Shown: positions 1 to 8,518, counted from the first letter of the stretch. The stretch is 49,215 bases of DNA from Burkholderiaceae bacterium (GCA_023954045.1 JAMLIR010000026.1:1-49215); one strand, 5' to 3'. The notes: a model not told the origin generated them from the sequence alone. Numbers and translations: made by a program.

Positions 1-2
1 CC

Positions 3-743
3 GTGCTGTTGCCGTTCACGCTGGGCGACATTCGCGCGCACCGCGCGGCGCTGCTCGCTCGCTGGAAGCTGCTCGCAATGCTCGGACTGACCGGCATCGC
101 GTCGTTCCAGACGCTCTGCTACGTGGCACTCAGGACGACCACGGCGGTCAACGCGGTGCTGTTGCTGTCGCTCGCGCCGCTCGCGATCGTTTTCGTGTCC
201 TGGCTCGCGCTCGGCGAGCGCGTGACGCGCAGGCAGGGGCTTGGCCTGGCGATCTCGTTCGCGGGGGCCGCGGTGCTCGTCCTTCACGGCGATCCGACGA
301 CCTTGATGGCCCTGCAGTTCGCGGTCGGTGATCTCTGGATGCTCGTCGCGGTCGGCCTCTGGGCCGCCTATTCGGTGCTGCTCAGGCGCCGTCCGCCCGA
401 GGTGCCCCCGCTTGCCGTGCATGCCTGCTCGGTGCTGACCGGCACGCTCTGGATGCTGCTGCTGTTCGCCTGGCAGTCGGGCTTCGAGGCGGCCCTTCCC
501 GCGAGCGCCGGGGCATGGGCTGCGGTTGCGTTCATCGCCGTGTTCTCGTCGGCGCTCGCGCACGCCCTGTGGGTGCGCGGCGTCGCGGCAATCGGCCCGA
601 GCCGGGCCGGCGTCTTCATTCACCTGATGCCGCTGTTCGGCGCGACGCTGGCGGTCGCCTTTCTCGGCGAGGCGCTCGGCGGCTTCCACGTGGCGGGTGC
701 GGCGCTCGTCATGTGCGGGGTCTTCCTCGCAGGCCGGCGGTAA
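3..743 (+). CDS. EamA/DMT-family transporter, 5' end cut by window
   Basis: Inner-membrane permease of the drug/metabolite transporter superfamily; the substrate cannot be told from sequence. The visible 246 residues hold about eight hydrophobic segments and end in a helix followed by RR, which is the second EamA repeat and most of the first. Family members have about 290-300 residues and ten helices, so the first one or two helices lie before base 1. The GTG at position 3 is simply the first possible codon and is probably internal. The reading frame has the expected high-GC third positions. The next gene follows after 69 nt on the same strand, and I see no functional link between them. Confidence 0.85.
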   Translation: MLLPFTLGDIRAHRAALLARWKLLAMLGLTGIASFQTLCYVALRTTTAVNAVLLLSLAPLAIVFVSWLALGERVTRRQGLGLAISFAGAAVLVLHGDPTTLMALQFAVGDLWMLVAVGLWAAYSVLLRRRPPEVPPLAVHACSVLTGTLWMLLLFAWQSGFEAALPASAGAWAAVAFIAVFSSALAHALWVRGVAAIGPSRAGVFIHLMPLFGATLAVAFLGEALGGFHVAGAALVMCGVFLAGRR

Positions 744-812
744 TCGGCCCGCTCCTCTGCTACGCTGAGGCGTTCGCGCTTTCGCCGGCGGCGAGGCGCG
801 CGAGGAGCGACG

Positions 813-1613
813 ATGAACGCGCCAGCGGCCACGACCCAGCCCGCGGTCTTCTACGGGCACGGCAGCCCGATGAACACGCTCGAGGCGAACCGGCACACCG
901 AGGCCTGGCGGCGCAGCGGCGCCATGGGCCCGCGACCGCGCGCGATCCTCGCGATCTCGGCGCACTGGTACGTCGGCGAGACCGCCGTGACGGCGATGGC
1001 CCGCCCGCGCACGATCCACGACTTCTACGGCTTTCCGCCTGCGTTGCACGCCTTCGACTATCCGGCGTCGGGCGACCCCGCGCTGGCCGAGCGCGTCCGC
1101 GCGCTGCTCGCGCCGCTGCCGGTGCGCGCCGACGCCGACTGGGGCCTCGACCACGGCACCTGGTCGGTGCTGGCGCACGTCTATCCGGACGCCGACGTGC
1201 CCATCGTGCAGCTGAGCCTCGATGCGCGACGCGAGCCCGCCTTCCACCACGAGCTGGGACGACGGCTGGCCGTGCTGCGCGACGAGGGGGTGCGCATCGT
1301 CGGCAGCGGCAATGCGGTGCATCATCTCGGTCGACTTGCGCGCCGCCCCGACGCGCCGCCTCACGACTGGGCGCTCGCATTCGAGGCGCACGTCCGCGAC
1401 TGCGTGCTGCGCGACGAGGTCGCGCCGCTGATCGACTATGAGGGGTTCGGCGAGGCGGCCCGGCTGTCGGTGCCGACGCCCGAGCACTACCTGCCGATGC
1501 TGGTCGTCCTCGGCGCGCGCCGGCCGGACGACCGGGCGACGATCCTGACCGAAGGGATCGAGCTGGGCTCGATCGGGATGCTGTCGTTCGCGCTCGACCG
1601 GGCCGAGGCCTGA
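813..1613 (+). CDS. ygiD: 4,5-DOPA-extradiol-dioxygenase-like protein (YgiD/LigB family)
   Basis: Class III extradiol ring-cleavage dioxygenase of the YgiD type, 266 residues, close to the usual length of about 260. Known members bind one metal and open catechol rings such as DOPA; the natural substrate in most bacteria is not known. Expected metal or catalytic histidines are visible: H16 in GHGSP, H51 in SAHW, H114 in GLDHGTW and H225 in PTPEHYLP. The ATG at 813 directly precedes the conserved N-terminal FYGHGSP segment and sits 9 nt after a purine-rich GAGCGACG stretch. It is soluble with no signal peptide. It converges on the cytochrome gene, with only 19 nt between the two stops. Confidence 0.88.
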   Translation: MNAPAATTQPAVFYGHGSPMNTLEANRHTEAWRRSGAMGPRPRAILAISAHWYVGETAVTAMARPRTIHDFYGFPPALHAFDYPASGDPALAERVRALLAPLPVRADADWGLDHGTWSVLAHVYPDADVPIVQLSLDARREPAFHHELGRRLAVLRDEGVRIVGSGNAVHHLGRLARRPDAPPHDWALAFEAHVRDCVLRDEVAPLIDYEGFGEAARLSVPTPEHYLPMLVVLGARRPDDRATILTEGIELGSIGMLSFALDRAEA

Positions 1614-1632
1614 TCGAGCGATTCGGGAGGGG

Positions 1633-2520
1633 CTACTTCACCGCGGCGAGCATGTGCTCGACCGCGGCACGGACCTGCGCGTCGGACAGGTTCGCGTTGC
1701 CGCCGCGCGGCGGCATCGCACGGATGCCGGTGATCGCGTACTTGACCAGCGTATCCTCGCCCGTCGCCACGCGCGGCGCCCAGGCGGCCTTGTCGCCGTA
1801 CTTCGGAGCGCCGGCGACGCCGGTGCCGTGGCAGACCATGCACGTCGCGTCGTAGACCTTCTTGCCTTCGTCGGAAGAGGCGCTGGCGGTCGCGGCCGGC
1901 GCGGCGGCGGCCGGAGCCGGTGCTGCGGCGGGAGCGGGTGCTGCGGCAGGAGCCGGTGCGGCCGCCGGCGCTGCGGCGGCGGCCGGCGCCGCAGCGGCTG
2001 CCGCCGGCTTCGCGTCGGCTTGCCTGGCGGCTTCGACCTTCGGCTCCTCGAACTTGCCGCCCGCCTGGTTGGCCATGTAGACGACTGCGCGCGTCACCTC
2101 GACGTCGCTGAAGTCGCCGCCGCCCTGCGGCGACATCGCGCCCTTGCCCTTGAGCGCCGAAGTGACCAGCGCCTGCAGGCCTGTCTTGATGCGCGGCGCC
2201 CAGGCGCCGGCATCGCCGAGCTTGGGCGCGCCGGCGACGCCGGTGGCGTGACAGGCCGAGCACTGCGCCTTGAAGACCTGCTCGCCGGTCTTCAGCGCAC
2301 CCGGCGAGCTCGCGTCGCGCAGCTCGAAGCCGGCGACCGGCTGGATGCGCGCCTCGATGGCCTCGGCGGTCATCGCGTCGGCGCCCGCGCCAGTGCGCGT
2401 GCTGCTGCCGACGTACTTCACGAGGAGCACGATGATCAGGATCGGGACCACGAAGGCCAGCACGACCACGGTGATCAGCTGCCGGGGGGTCTTGATGAAT
2501 GCCTGGTGTTCGTCGCTCAT
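1633..2520 (-). CDS. Membrane-anchored di-heme cytochrome c (c5-like)
   Basis: Periplasmic electron carrier tethered to the inner membrane. From the ATG at 2520 the protein has 295 residues: a short cytosolic N-terminus, one membrane helix at about 14-35, then two cytochrome c domains. Heme motifs are CSACH (87-91) and CMVCH (227-231), each followed by the same TGVAGAPK stretch, so the domains are a tandem duplication. Likely axial Met lies in GAMSPQGG and RAMPPRGG. The domains are joined by an Ala/Pro linker at about 171-213, encoded by imperfect GC-rich repeats. The frame stays open upstream to 2667, but that part has no signal or domain. Such proteins usually shuttle electrons to terminal oxidases; the partner here is unknown. 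Confidence 0.85.
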   Translation of the reverse strand: MSDEHQAFIKTPRQLITVVVLAFVVPILIIVLLVKYVGSSTRTGAGADAMTAEAIEARIQPVAGFELRDASSPGALKTGEQVFKAQCSACHATGVAGAPKLGDAGAWAPRIKTGLQALVTSALKGKGAMSPQGGGDFSDVEVTRAVVYMANQAGGKFEEPKVEAARQADAKPAAAAAAPAAAAAPAAAPAPAAAPAPAAAPAPAAAAPAATASASSDEGKKVYDATCMVCHGTGVAGAPKYGDKAAWAPRVATGEDTLVKYAITGIRAMPPRGGNANLSDAQVRAAVEHMLAAVK

Positions 2521-2665
2521 TCTGGCGCGGCCGGTTGGGAAACGAAGCTGGGGATTATATCCGCTCCTTCTCCGCGTCCGGACGCTTCGGCCGCCCGGCG
2601 GTGCGGCCGCGCCGCAAGCACCGCGGCGGGCGTGGTCGCGCGCGGCCTGGGTTAGACTGCCGCGC

Positions 2666-3067
2666 ATGAAAACCCTCGCCCGGATCGTGCTCGCCTGGTT
2701 GGTCCTGGCCGCGCTGCCCGTGCAGGGTTTCGCCGCGGCGGCGATGCTGTCGTGCGGGCCCGGGCACGAGGAGATGGCAGGCGCCGTCGAGGTCCGGCAT
2801 GCTCACGCGTCGCACGGCGCGCACGGCACCGCGGAGCCGGAAGCGATGGGCCACGCGACGGCGCCCGCTGCGACGCCTCTCGCGGCCGCGGGCGCATTCA
2901 AGTGCAGCGCCTGCGCGGCGTGTTGCGTGGCCACGGCGCTGCCCGCGTCGCCGCTCATCGTCGCGGCGCAGCGGCCCACCGCCGAGGCGATTCCGGAGAG
3001 GCGGCAGCCCAGCGGCGATTTCGTCGTCGAGCGGCTGGAGCATCCACCCCGGGGCTTCTTCGCCTGA
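2666..3067 (+). CDS. Small secreted Cys/His-containing protein of copper locus
   Basis: A 133-residue protein with a clear signal peptide (MKTLARIVLAWLVLAALPVQGFA, written here only as a description of residues 1-23: one Lys, one Arg, then a hydrophobic core). The mature part is rich in His (HAHASHGAHG around residue 50) and carries a CSACAACC cluster near residue 90, both plausible soft-metal ligands. The C-terminus ends in HPPRGFFA. I do not recognise a named family with certainty; it resembles short DUF2946-like proteins found at the head of copper operons. It is the first gene of the forward copper operon, 107 nt before the next start. Metal binding is inference from composition and place. 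Confidence 0.6.
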   Translation: MKTLARIVLAWLVLAALPVQGFAAAAMLSCGPGHEEMAGAVEVRHAHASHGAHGTAEPEAMGHATAPAATPLAAAGAFKCSACAACCVATALPASPLIVAAQRPTAEAIPERRQPSGDFVVERLEHPPRGFFA

Positions 3068-3173
3068 CCGTGTTCCGGCGCGCGCGAGACGGTTCGCGCG
3101 CCCCGGGGCAGACCCGATCGAAACTGGCGGCCCGCGACGGCCGTCGTTCCCCGTTCGAGCCGACGAGAAGACC

Positions 3174-3557
3174 ATGTCCGATTCGCGCATCCGCTCGCGC
3201 ATCCGTTCGCGGATCCGAGCGACCCTGCCGATGATCCTGGCGGCGGCGAGCACTGCTGCCGTCCCCGCCACGGCCGCGGCGCAGTCCGCCGCCCAGCCCG
3301 CAGTGGTCCATTCCAGAGCCGACCCGCTCGACGCGAGCGCCGAGGTGCCTGCCGTGCGGGTGCGCTCGTCGCTCGCCGGCTATCACGGCCTGGCCGACGA
3401 GAAGGTGGGCTCGTGGCGGGAGGCCAACGATACCGTCGGGCGGATCGGTGGCTGGAAGGCCTACGCGCGGGAGGCGGCACAGCCGGATGAGCCGACGCAG
3501 CCGGACACGCCGGCGCGGCCAGCCCCTGCGGGCGGCGACGGCGCAGGCCAACGATGA
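3174..3557 (+). CDS. Small exported protein of unknown function, TolC-linked
   Basis: 127 residues with an Arg-rich N-terminus built from three copies of a SRIR-like tetrapeptide, a hydrophobic signal core ending near AAAQ, and a conserved-looking stretch (YHGLADEKVGSWREANDT, then VGRIGGWKAYARE) before a Pro/Ala tail. I recognise this stretch as typical of small proteins encoded just before heavy-metal TolC genes in betaproteobacteria, but no function is known to me. The ATG at 3174 is chosen because it starts the signal peptide. The frame stays open back to 2799, overlapping the previous gene, but that part is a shadow. Its stop overlaps the TolC start by 4 nt (ATGA), so the two are translationally coupled. 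Confidence 0.65.
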   Translation: MSDSRIRSRIRSRIRATLPMILAAASTAAVPATAAAQSAAQPAVVHSRADPLDASAEVPAVRVRSSLAGYHGLADEKVGSWREANDTVGRIGGWKAYAREAAQPDEPTQPDTPARPAPAGGDGAGQR

Positions 3558-4960
3558 GCGCGCGACCGATGCGACTCGCCGCCGCGGCGCTTGCGGCCAT
3601 CGCGCTCGGCGGTTGCGCCGGCTTCAGCGCAGACGGCGGCTTCGGCACGGTCGAGCAGGCAGCGCGCGAGCGGCTCGGCAAGGACGCGCGCTGGGCGAAG
3701 TCCGACGCCGAGCGCGCCGACGTCGATGCGCGGGTCGGTGCGCTGCTGGCCGAGCCGCTGACGGCCGACGCCGCAGTGCAGGTGGCGCTGCTGAACAACC
3801 GTCGCCTGCAGGCAGCGTTCGACGAACTGGGCATCGCCGAAGCGGGGCTCGTGCAGGCCGGCCGCCTGCCGAACCCCGGTTTCGGCTTCGGGCGGCTGCG
3901 GCGCGGCGACGAGACCGAGATCGAGCGCTCGCTGCACTTCGACCTGGCCCGGCTGCTGGCGATGCCGATGGTGCGCGAGATGGAGTCGCGCCGCTTCGAG
4001 CGCGTCAAGCGCGAGGCGGCGGCAGCGATGCTGGCGCTCGCGGCCGACACGCGCAAGGCCTGGGTGGCGGCCGTCGCCGCCGAGCAGTCGGTCCGCTACA
4101 TGGGCCAGGTGCGCGAAGCGGCCGACGCGAGCGCCGAGCTCGCGCGGCGCATGGCGCGCGCCGGCAACTGGAACAAGCTGCAGCAGGCCCGCGAGCAGGG
4201 CTTCTACGCCGATGCCGCGCTCGGGCTCGCGCGCGCCGAGCGGCTGCGCGACGCGACCCGCGAGCGCCTCACCCGGCTGATGGGCCTGTGGGGCGGACAG
4301 ACGCAGTTCCGGCTGCCCGAGCGGTTGCCCGACCTGCCCGAGGCGCCGCTCGACATGCCCGACGTCGAGCGCCGCGCGATCGCCGAGCGGCTCGACGTTC
4401 AGGCGGCGCGGCTGGGCGTGGAGCAGACCGCGAAGAACCTCGGCCTGACGCGGGCCACCCGCTTCGTGAACGTGCTCGAGCTCGGCGCGGTGCGCAACTC
4501 GTCGAACGAGGCGCCGACGCAGCGCGGCTGGGAAGTGTCGTTCGAGCTGCCGCTGTTCGACTGGTCCGGCGCGCGCGTCGCGCGCGCCGAGGCGATCTAC
4601 ATGCAGTCGCTGAACCGCGCGGCGGCGATTGCGATCGACGCCCGCTCGGAGGTCCGCGAGGCCTATCGCGCGTACCGATCGACGTTCGACATCGCGCGGC
4701 ACCAGCGCGACGAGATCGTTCCGATCAGGAACCGCATCGCCGAGGAGAACCTGCTGCGCTACAACGGCATGCTGATCGGCGTGTTCGAGCTGCTCGCCGA
4801 TGCGCGCGCACAGATCGCGTCGGTCAACGGCTACATCGACGCGTTGCGCGACTTCTGGGTCGCGCAGGCCGACCTCGACCTGGCGCTGGTCGGCAAGCCG
4901 GGCCTGGCGATGCCGGCCGCGGGCGCGGCGGCACCGGTCGCCGCGGGCGGCGGGCACTGA
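3554..4960 (+). CDS. TolC/CusC-like outer-membrane efflux lipoprotein
   Basis: Outer-membrane channel of the outer membrane factor family, 468 residues. It starts with a lipoprotein signal (ALGGC, Cys near residue 23) and continues with two alternating halves rich in Ala, Arg and Glu that form the long periplasmic coiled-coil barrel. The family feature of internal duplication is visible in the two stretches around LDEAL/AVQVALLNN and the second helical pair. No RND pump or fusion protein follows it here; the next gene is a multicopper oxidase. It may serve the CusBA-like pump encoded at 12071-16328, which however has its own TolC-like gene at 16879-18096. Start overlaps the previous stop by 4 nt. 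Confidence 0.88.
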   Translation: MSARPMRLAAAALAAIALGGCAGFSADGGFGTVEQAARERLGKDARWAKSDAERADVDARVGALLAEPLTADAAVQVALLNNRRLQAAFDELGIAEAGLVQAGRLPNPGFGFGRLRRGDETEIERSLHFDLARLLAMPMVREMESRRFERVKREAAAAMLALAADTRKAWVAAVAAEQSVRYMGQVREAADASAELARRMARAGNWNKLQQAREQGFYADAALGLARAERLRDATRERLTRLMGLWGGQTQFRLPERLPDLPEAPLDMPDVERRAIAERLDVQAARLGVEQTAKNLGLTRATRFVNVLELGAVRNSSNEAPTQRGWEVSFELPLFDWSGARVARAEAIYMQSLNRAAAIAIDARSEVREAYRAYRSTFDIARHQRDEIVPIRNRIAEENLLRYNGMLIGVFELLADARAQIASVNGYIDALRDFWVAQADLDLALVGKPGLAMPAAGAAAPVAAGGGH

Positions 4961-4992
4961 CGTCCAACGAAGCGACTGCAAGAGACCCCGAC

Positions 4993-6414
4993 ATGGCTTC
5001 CCGACGCGATTTCTTCCGCGGAGCGACCGCAATCACGGCGGCCGTGACCGCGACCTCGGTGGCGCGGGCGGCGCTGGCCGCGCTGCCCGACCCGGTGATC
5101 CAGGGCGATCCCGGCACCATGCCGCCGCTGGCGCCGCCGAGCGGCCGCCCGTACCGCCCGGTGGTCACGCTGAACGGCTGGACGCTGCCGTGGCGGATGA
5201 ACCAGGGCGTCAAGGAGTTCCACCTGGTCGCCGAGCCGGTCGTGCGCGAGATGGCGCCCGGCTTCAAGGCGCACCTGTGGGGCTACAACGGCCAGTCGCC
5301 GGGCCCGACGATCGAGGTGGTCGAAGGCGACCGCGTGCGCATCTTCGTCACCAACCGATTGCCCGAGCACACCAGCATCCACTGGCACGGCCAGCGACTG
5401 CCCAACGGCATGGACGGCGTCAACGGCCTGACGCAGAAGGGCATCGACCCGGGCAAGACGTTCGTCTACGAGTTCGTCGCCCGCCGCCCCGGCACCTTCA
5501 TGTACCACCCGCACGCCGACGAGATGACGCAGATGGCGATGGGGATGATGGGTTTCTGGGTCACGCACCCGAAGGGCCGGCATCCGCTGATCGACGAGGT
5601 CGACCGCGACTTCGTGTTCCTGCTGAACGCCTACGACATCGATCCGGGCAGCTACACGCCGAAGATCATGACGATGCTCGACTTCAACCTGTGGTCGTGG
5701 AACAGCCGCGTGTTCCCCGGCATCGACCCGCTCGTCGTCAGGAAGAACGACAAGGTGCGCATCCGCGTGGGCAACCTGACGATGACCAGCCACCCGATCC
5801 ACCTGCACGGCCACGAGTTCGTCGTCACCGGCACCGACGGCGGTCCGACGCCGAAGGCTTCGCGCTGGCCCGAGGTCACCACCGACATCGCGGTCGGCCA
5901 GATGCGGCAGGTCGAATTCGTCGCCGACGAGGAGGGCGACTGGGCGTTCCACTGCCACAAGAGCCACCACACGATGAACGCGATGGGCCACGACGTGCCG
6001 ACGATGATCGGCGTCGACCACCGCGGGCTGGCGAAGAAGATCACGCGGCTGATTCCCGACTACATGGTGATGGGCGAGCGAGGCATGGCCGACATGGCCG
6101 AGATGGAGATGCCGCTGCCCGACAACACGGTGCCGATGATGACCGGAGCAGGGCCGTTCGGCTCGGTCGAGATGGGCGGGATGTTCTCCGTGCTGAAGGT
6201 GCGCGCCGACCAGAAGCCGGGCGACTACGGGGATCCGGGCTGGTACCGGCATCCGCCGGGGACCGTCGCTACCGAGTGGACCGGGCCGCTGGCGGACGCG
6301 ACGCGTGCGCGCACGGCGGGCGGGCAGTCGATGCCGCTGGCGACGAAGCCGGCGCCGTCGATCGAGGTGCAGGTGCGCAAGCCGGGAGGGCACGGCGGAC
6401 ATGACGACCACTGA
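4993..6414 (+). CDS. Tat-exported multicopper oxidase (copper oxidase)
   Basis: Periplasmic laccase-like enzyme, 473 residues, that likely oxidises Cu(I) to the less toxic Cu(II). The start at 4993 gives a Tat signal (SRRDFFRG, residues 3-10). All four copper-binding segments are present: HWHG (130-133), HPH (172-174), HPIHLHGH (267-274) and HCHKSHHTMNAM (320-331), the last giving type 1 ligands C, H and M. Only one long cupredoxin arrangement fits, so it is of the shorter two- or three-domain kind. Met-rich segments after residue 355 (MADMAEMEM and others) resemble the copper-sensing Met stretches of CueO/CopA oxidases. It lies 32 nt after the TolC gene and 13 nt before a cupredoxin gene. 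Confidence 0.92.
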   Translation: MASRRDFFRGATAITAAVTATSVARAALAALPDPVIQGDPGTMPPLAPPSGRPYRPVVTLNGWTLPWRMNQGVKEFHLVAEPVVREMAPGFKAHLWGYNGQSPGPTIEVVEGDRVRIFVTNRLPEHTSIHWHGQRLPNGMDGVNGLTQKGIDPGKTFVYEFVARRPGTFMYHPHADEMTQMAMGMMGFWVTHPKGRHPLIDEVDRDFVFLLNAYDIDPGSYTPKIMTMLDFNLWSWNSRVFPGIDPLVVRKNDKVRIRVGNLTMTSHPIHLHGHEFVVTGTDGGPTPKASRWPEVTTDIAVGQMRQVEFVADEEGDWAFHCHKSHHTMNAMGHDVPTMIGVDHRGLAKKITRLIPDYMVMGERGMADMAEMEMPLPDNTVPMMTGAGPFGSVEMGGMFSVLKVRADQKPGDYGDPGWYRHPPGTVATEWTGPLADATRARTAGGQSMPLATKPAPSIEVQVRKPGGHGGHDDH

Positions 6415-6427
6415 CGGAGATCGCGCG

Positions 6428-7003
6428 ATGAAGCAATCGAGGCAATGCGCGCTGGCCGTTGACGCGGCGCGCACTTCGCGGCGGCGAAGGGTCGCGAAGA
6501 TCGTGCAGGCCGTCGGATCGACGGCCGTGCTGGTCCTTGCGCTCGCATCCGCTGCGCCGGACGCATGGGCCCACGGCAATGCGGCGCACGACGCGCCACG
6601 CGCGGCGACGCCGAAGGAACAGAAGCCGTGGGGCATCGCCGGCGACGCGCACGACGCGAAGCGCACGATCGAGATCCGCATGCTCGACACGATGCGCTTC
6701 GTTCCCGACCGCATCGAGGTGCGCGAGGGCGAGACGGTGCGGCTCGTGCTGCGCAACGCCGGCAAAACGACGCACGAGCTGGTGCTCGGCACGATGCCGG
6801 TGCTCGACGAGCACGCCGCGCTGATGATGAAGTTCCCGAACATGGAGCACGACGAGCCCTACATGGCCCACGTTGCACCGGGGCGACGCGGCGAGATCGT
6901 CTGGACTTTCAACCGGGCCGGCGAGTTCGATTTCGCCTGCCTGATCGCGGGGCACTACCAGGCCGGCATGGTCGGCAAGGTGCGCGTGGCCCCGAGACGC
7001 TGA
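6428..7003 (+). CDS. Exported cupredoxin-domain protein
   Basis: Periplasmic blue-copper-like protein, 191 residues. A long N-terminus with an RRRR patch precedes a signal helix (about 28-45) and a His-containing linker (AHGNAAHD). The cupredoxin fold follows from about residue 80. Type 1 copper ligands are all in place: H116 in THELV, C171 in FACLIAGH, H176, and M181 in QAGM. Additional Met/His (MMKFPNMEHDEPYMAH, 133-148) between the strands could bind a second copper. This kind of gene accompanies multicopper oxidases in betaproteobacterial copper loci; it may pass electrons or copper to the oxidase. The ATG at 6428 is preceded by GGAGA at 6416-6420. Confidence 0.85.
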   Translation: MKQSRQCALAVDAARTSRRRRVAKIVQAVGSTAVLVLALASAAPDAWAHGNAAHDAPRAATPKEQKPWGIAGDAHDAKRTIEIRMLDTMRFVPDRIEVREGETVRLVLRNAGKTTHELVLGTMPVLDEHAALMMKFPNMEHDEPYMAHVAPGRRGEIVWTFNRAGEFDFACLIAGHYQAGMVGKVRVAPRR

Positions 7004-7025
7004 ACCTTCGACAGGAGCAACGAGG

Positions 7026-7400
7026 ATGAAGACAGGGAAGTGGGTCGTGGCGGCAGCACTCGCGGGGGCCGCGACGCCGATCTTCGCGCATCACGGTGAG
7101 CCGAGCGGACACGCGGTTGCGCAAGTCGCGCAGGCTACCCAGGGCGCCCAGGGTGCGCAGGGCGCTCAGCCCGACGCCGGGTTGGCGCAGGGCGAGGTGC
7201 GCAAGATCGACCGCGCGAATCGCAAGCTGACGATCAAGCACGGCGAAATCCGTAACCTGGACATGCCGCCGATGACGATGGTGTTCCAGGCGAGCGATGC
7301 GAAGCTGCTCGACGGCTTGAAGGTCGGCGACAAGGTGAAGTTCAGGGCCGCGAAGGTCGACGGACACTACGCGGTGACGGAAATCGAGCCGAGCCGGTAG
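7026..7400 (+). CDS. cusF: CusF-like periplasmic copper-binding protein
   Basis: Small periplasmic Cu(I)/Ag(I) chaperone, 124 residues. A signal peptide ends at IFAHH (residue 22). A Gln/Ala-rich repeat (QGAQGAQGAQ, about 39-48) links to the OB-fold domain at 53-122. The metal site is recognisable as KHG (H72) and DMPPMTM (79-85). In E. coli CusF the site is His, Trp, Met, Met; here Met80 sits where the Trp that caps the copper would be, so the site would have three Met and one His. It lies 22 nt after the cupredoxin gene and 15 nt before the next, with AGGAG-type spacing. The likely role is handing copper to the efflux pump or oxidase. Confidence 0.86.
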   Translation: MKTGKWVVAAALAGAATPIFAHHGEPSGHAVAQVAQATQGAQGAQGAQPDAGLAQGEVRKIDRANRKLTIKHGEIRNLDMPPMTMVFQASDAKLLDGLKVGDKVKFRAAKVDGHYAVTEIEPSR

Positions 7401-7415
7401 ACGGAGGGCCGCGCC

Positions 7416-7871
7416 ATGACACGCGCGATCGATCATCGCGGGCGCGCACGTCGAGGCGGCGGCGCGGCTGCGTACCTGCTGGCTTGCCTGCTCGCCTCTT
7501 CGCCGGGGGCAGTGGCGGCGCAGCAGCAGGCGTCCAGCGCCACGCAGACGAGCAGCCAGTCCGGCGTGAACGTGAAGGTCACGCCCCGGCGCCCGGCTCC
7601 GGGGGCCGCGACGTGGGACTTCGCCGTCGTCCTCGACACGCACAGCCAGGAACTCGCCGACGACCTGACGCGGACCGCCACGCTCGTGACCGACGACGGC
7701 AGGCGGCTGAAGCCGGCAGGTTGGGCCGGCGCGCCGCCCGGCGGGCACCACCGAGAGGGTGTGCTGAGCTTTCCCGTGCCCGACCCGGTGCCCGGCGCCT
7801 TCGAGCTGCATCTTTCGCGCCCGGGCGAATCGTCGGTCCGCGTCCTGCGCTGGAAGCCGGACGGTCGCTGA
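7416..7871 (+). CDS. Exported protein of unknown function in copper operon
   Basis: 151 residues. A basic N-terminus and hydrophobic core (AAYLLACLLASSPGAVA) form a signal peptide, followed by a Gln/Ser-rich stretch and then a beta-rich domain (VNVKVTPRRP, WDFAVVLDTHS, LSFPVPDPVPGAFELHLS, VRVLRWKPDGR). The layout is that of a single immunoglobulin-like domain, similar in style to CopC-like proteins, but the CopC copper ligands (N-terminal His, Met-rich loop) are not evident. I do not know its function. It sits 15 nt after cusF and 25 nt before a membrane protein gene, and is probably co-transcribed with both. Confidence 0.65.
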   Translation: MTRAIDHRGRARRGGGAAAYLLACLLASSPGAVAAQQQASSATQTSSQSGVNVKVTPRRPAPGAATWDFAVVLDTHSQELADDLTRTATLVTDDGRRLKPAGWAGAPPGGHHREGVLSFPVPDPVPGAFELHLSRPGESSVRVLRWKPDGR

Positions 7872-7896
7872 TTCACTTCACTCGTCGGAGCAACGC

Positions 7897-8394
7897 ATGA
7901 CTGTCGACGCACCCGAGGCCCGGCACGCAGACGCAGCGTGGGCGCGGGGCCTGGTTCGCGCGTTCGCGCTCGGAACCTTCGGAGCAGCGGCGCTGCTGGC
8001 GATCTACTTCGCCACGCTCAGCGCGGTTTCCGGCTCCGGTTATGCGCTGGATCAGTTCGCGACGTTCTGGCCGTACGTCGTGGCGCTGGCCACGGGGTTC
8101 GGCATCCAGGTCGGCCTGTTTTCGTGGCTGCAGCGGGCCGTTCACGCTGCGCACGGTTCGGGCAAGATCGTCGCGGCGAGCGGCACGACTTCCGGCGTCG
8201 CGATGGTTTCATGCTGCGCGCACTACCTCGTCAACCTCCTGCCGGCGCTGGGCGCCGCCGGCCTGGTGACGTTCGTCGCCCAGTATCAGGTCGAACTGTT
8301 CTGGGTCGGGCTGCTCGCCAACGCGCTCGGCATCGCCTACATGGGACGAAGGGCCGCGGCCTTCGTTCGCGAGATGAGCCCTGCGGCGCGATGA
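7897..8394 (+). CDS. Four-helix membrane protein of unknown function
   Basis: 165 residues with four predicted membrane helices (about 23-47, 60-83, 98-122 and 128-150). The third helix holds MVSCCAHYLVNLLPALG, with a CC pair and a His within the membrane, which could be a metal path or site. I recognise the pattern from membrane proteins next to copper genes in Burkholderiales but know of no assigned activity. It is the last gene of the forward copper operon; a 124-nt gap with a CusR-type box separates it from the ATPase operon. The ATG at 7897 is preceded by GGAG at 7886-7889. Confidence 0.65.
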   Translation: MTVDAPEARHADAAWARGLVRAFALGTFGAAALLAIYFATLSAVSGSGYALDQFATFWPYVVALATGFGIQVGLFSWLQRAVHAAHGSGKIVAASGTTSGVAMVSCCAHYLVNLLPALGAAGLVTFVAQYQVELFWVGLLANALGIAYMGRRAAAFVREMSPAAR

Positions 8395-8435
8395 CGCCGC
8401 ACGCAGGTCGCCGACGATCGACGGACGCGTGCCGC

Positions 8436-8449
8436 TTACGGAAATGTAA
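8436..8449. promoter_or_regulatory. CusR/CopR-type box upstream of Cu-ATPase operon
   Basis: TTACGGAAATGTAA is an inverted repeat TTAC-N6-GTAA, 69 nt before the DUF2933 start. It shares 12 of 14 bases with the box at 20394-20407, including GA and AT at the same spacer positions. A possible -10 element (CATCAT) lies at 8492-8497. The likely ligand is the OmpR-type regulator encoded at 19647-20327. Confidence 0.6.
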
Positions 8450-8518
8450 TGCCGCGGTCACCTTCCTGCGGGTGCCTGGTCGGCAAGCTGGCATCATGTC
8501 GAGCGCAGGGGAAGTGGC

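Noticed and set aside
1880-2000. Repeat element inside the di-heme cytochrome gene
   Set aside because: It is the Ala/Pro linker of the protein; repeats follow from the codons for PAAAP units.
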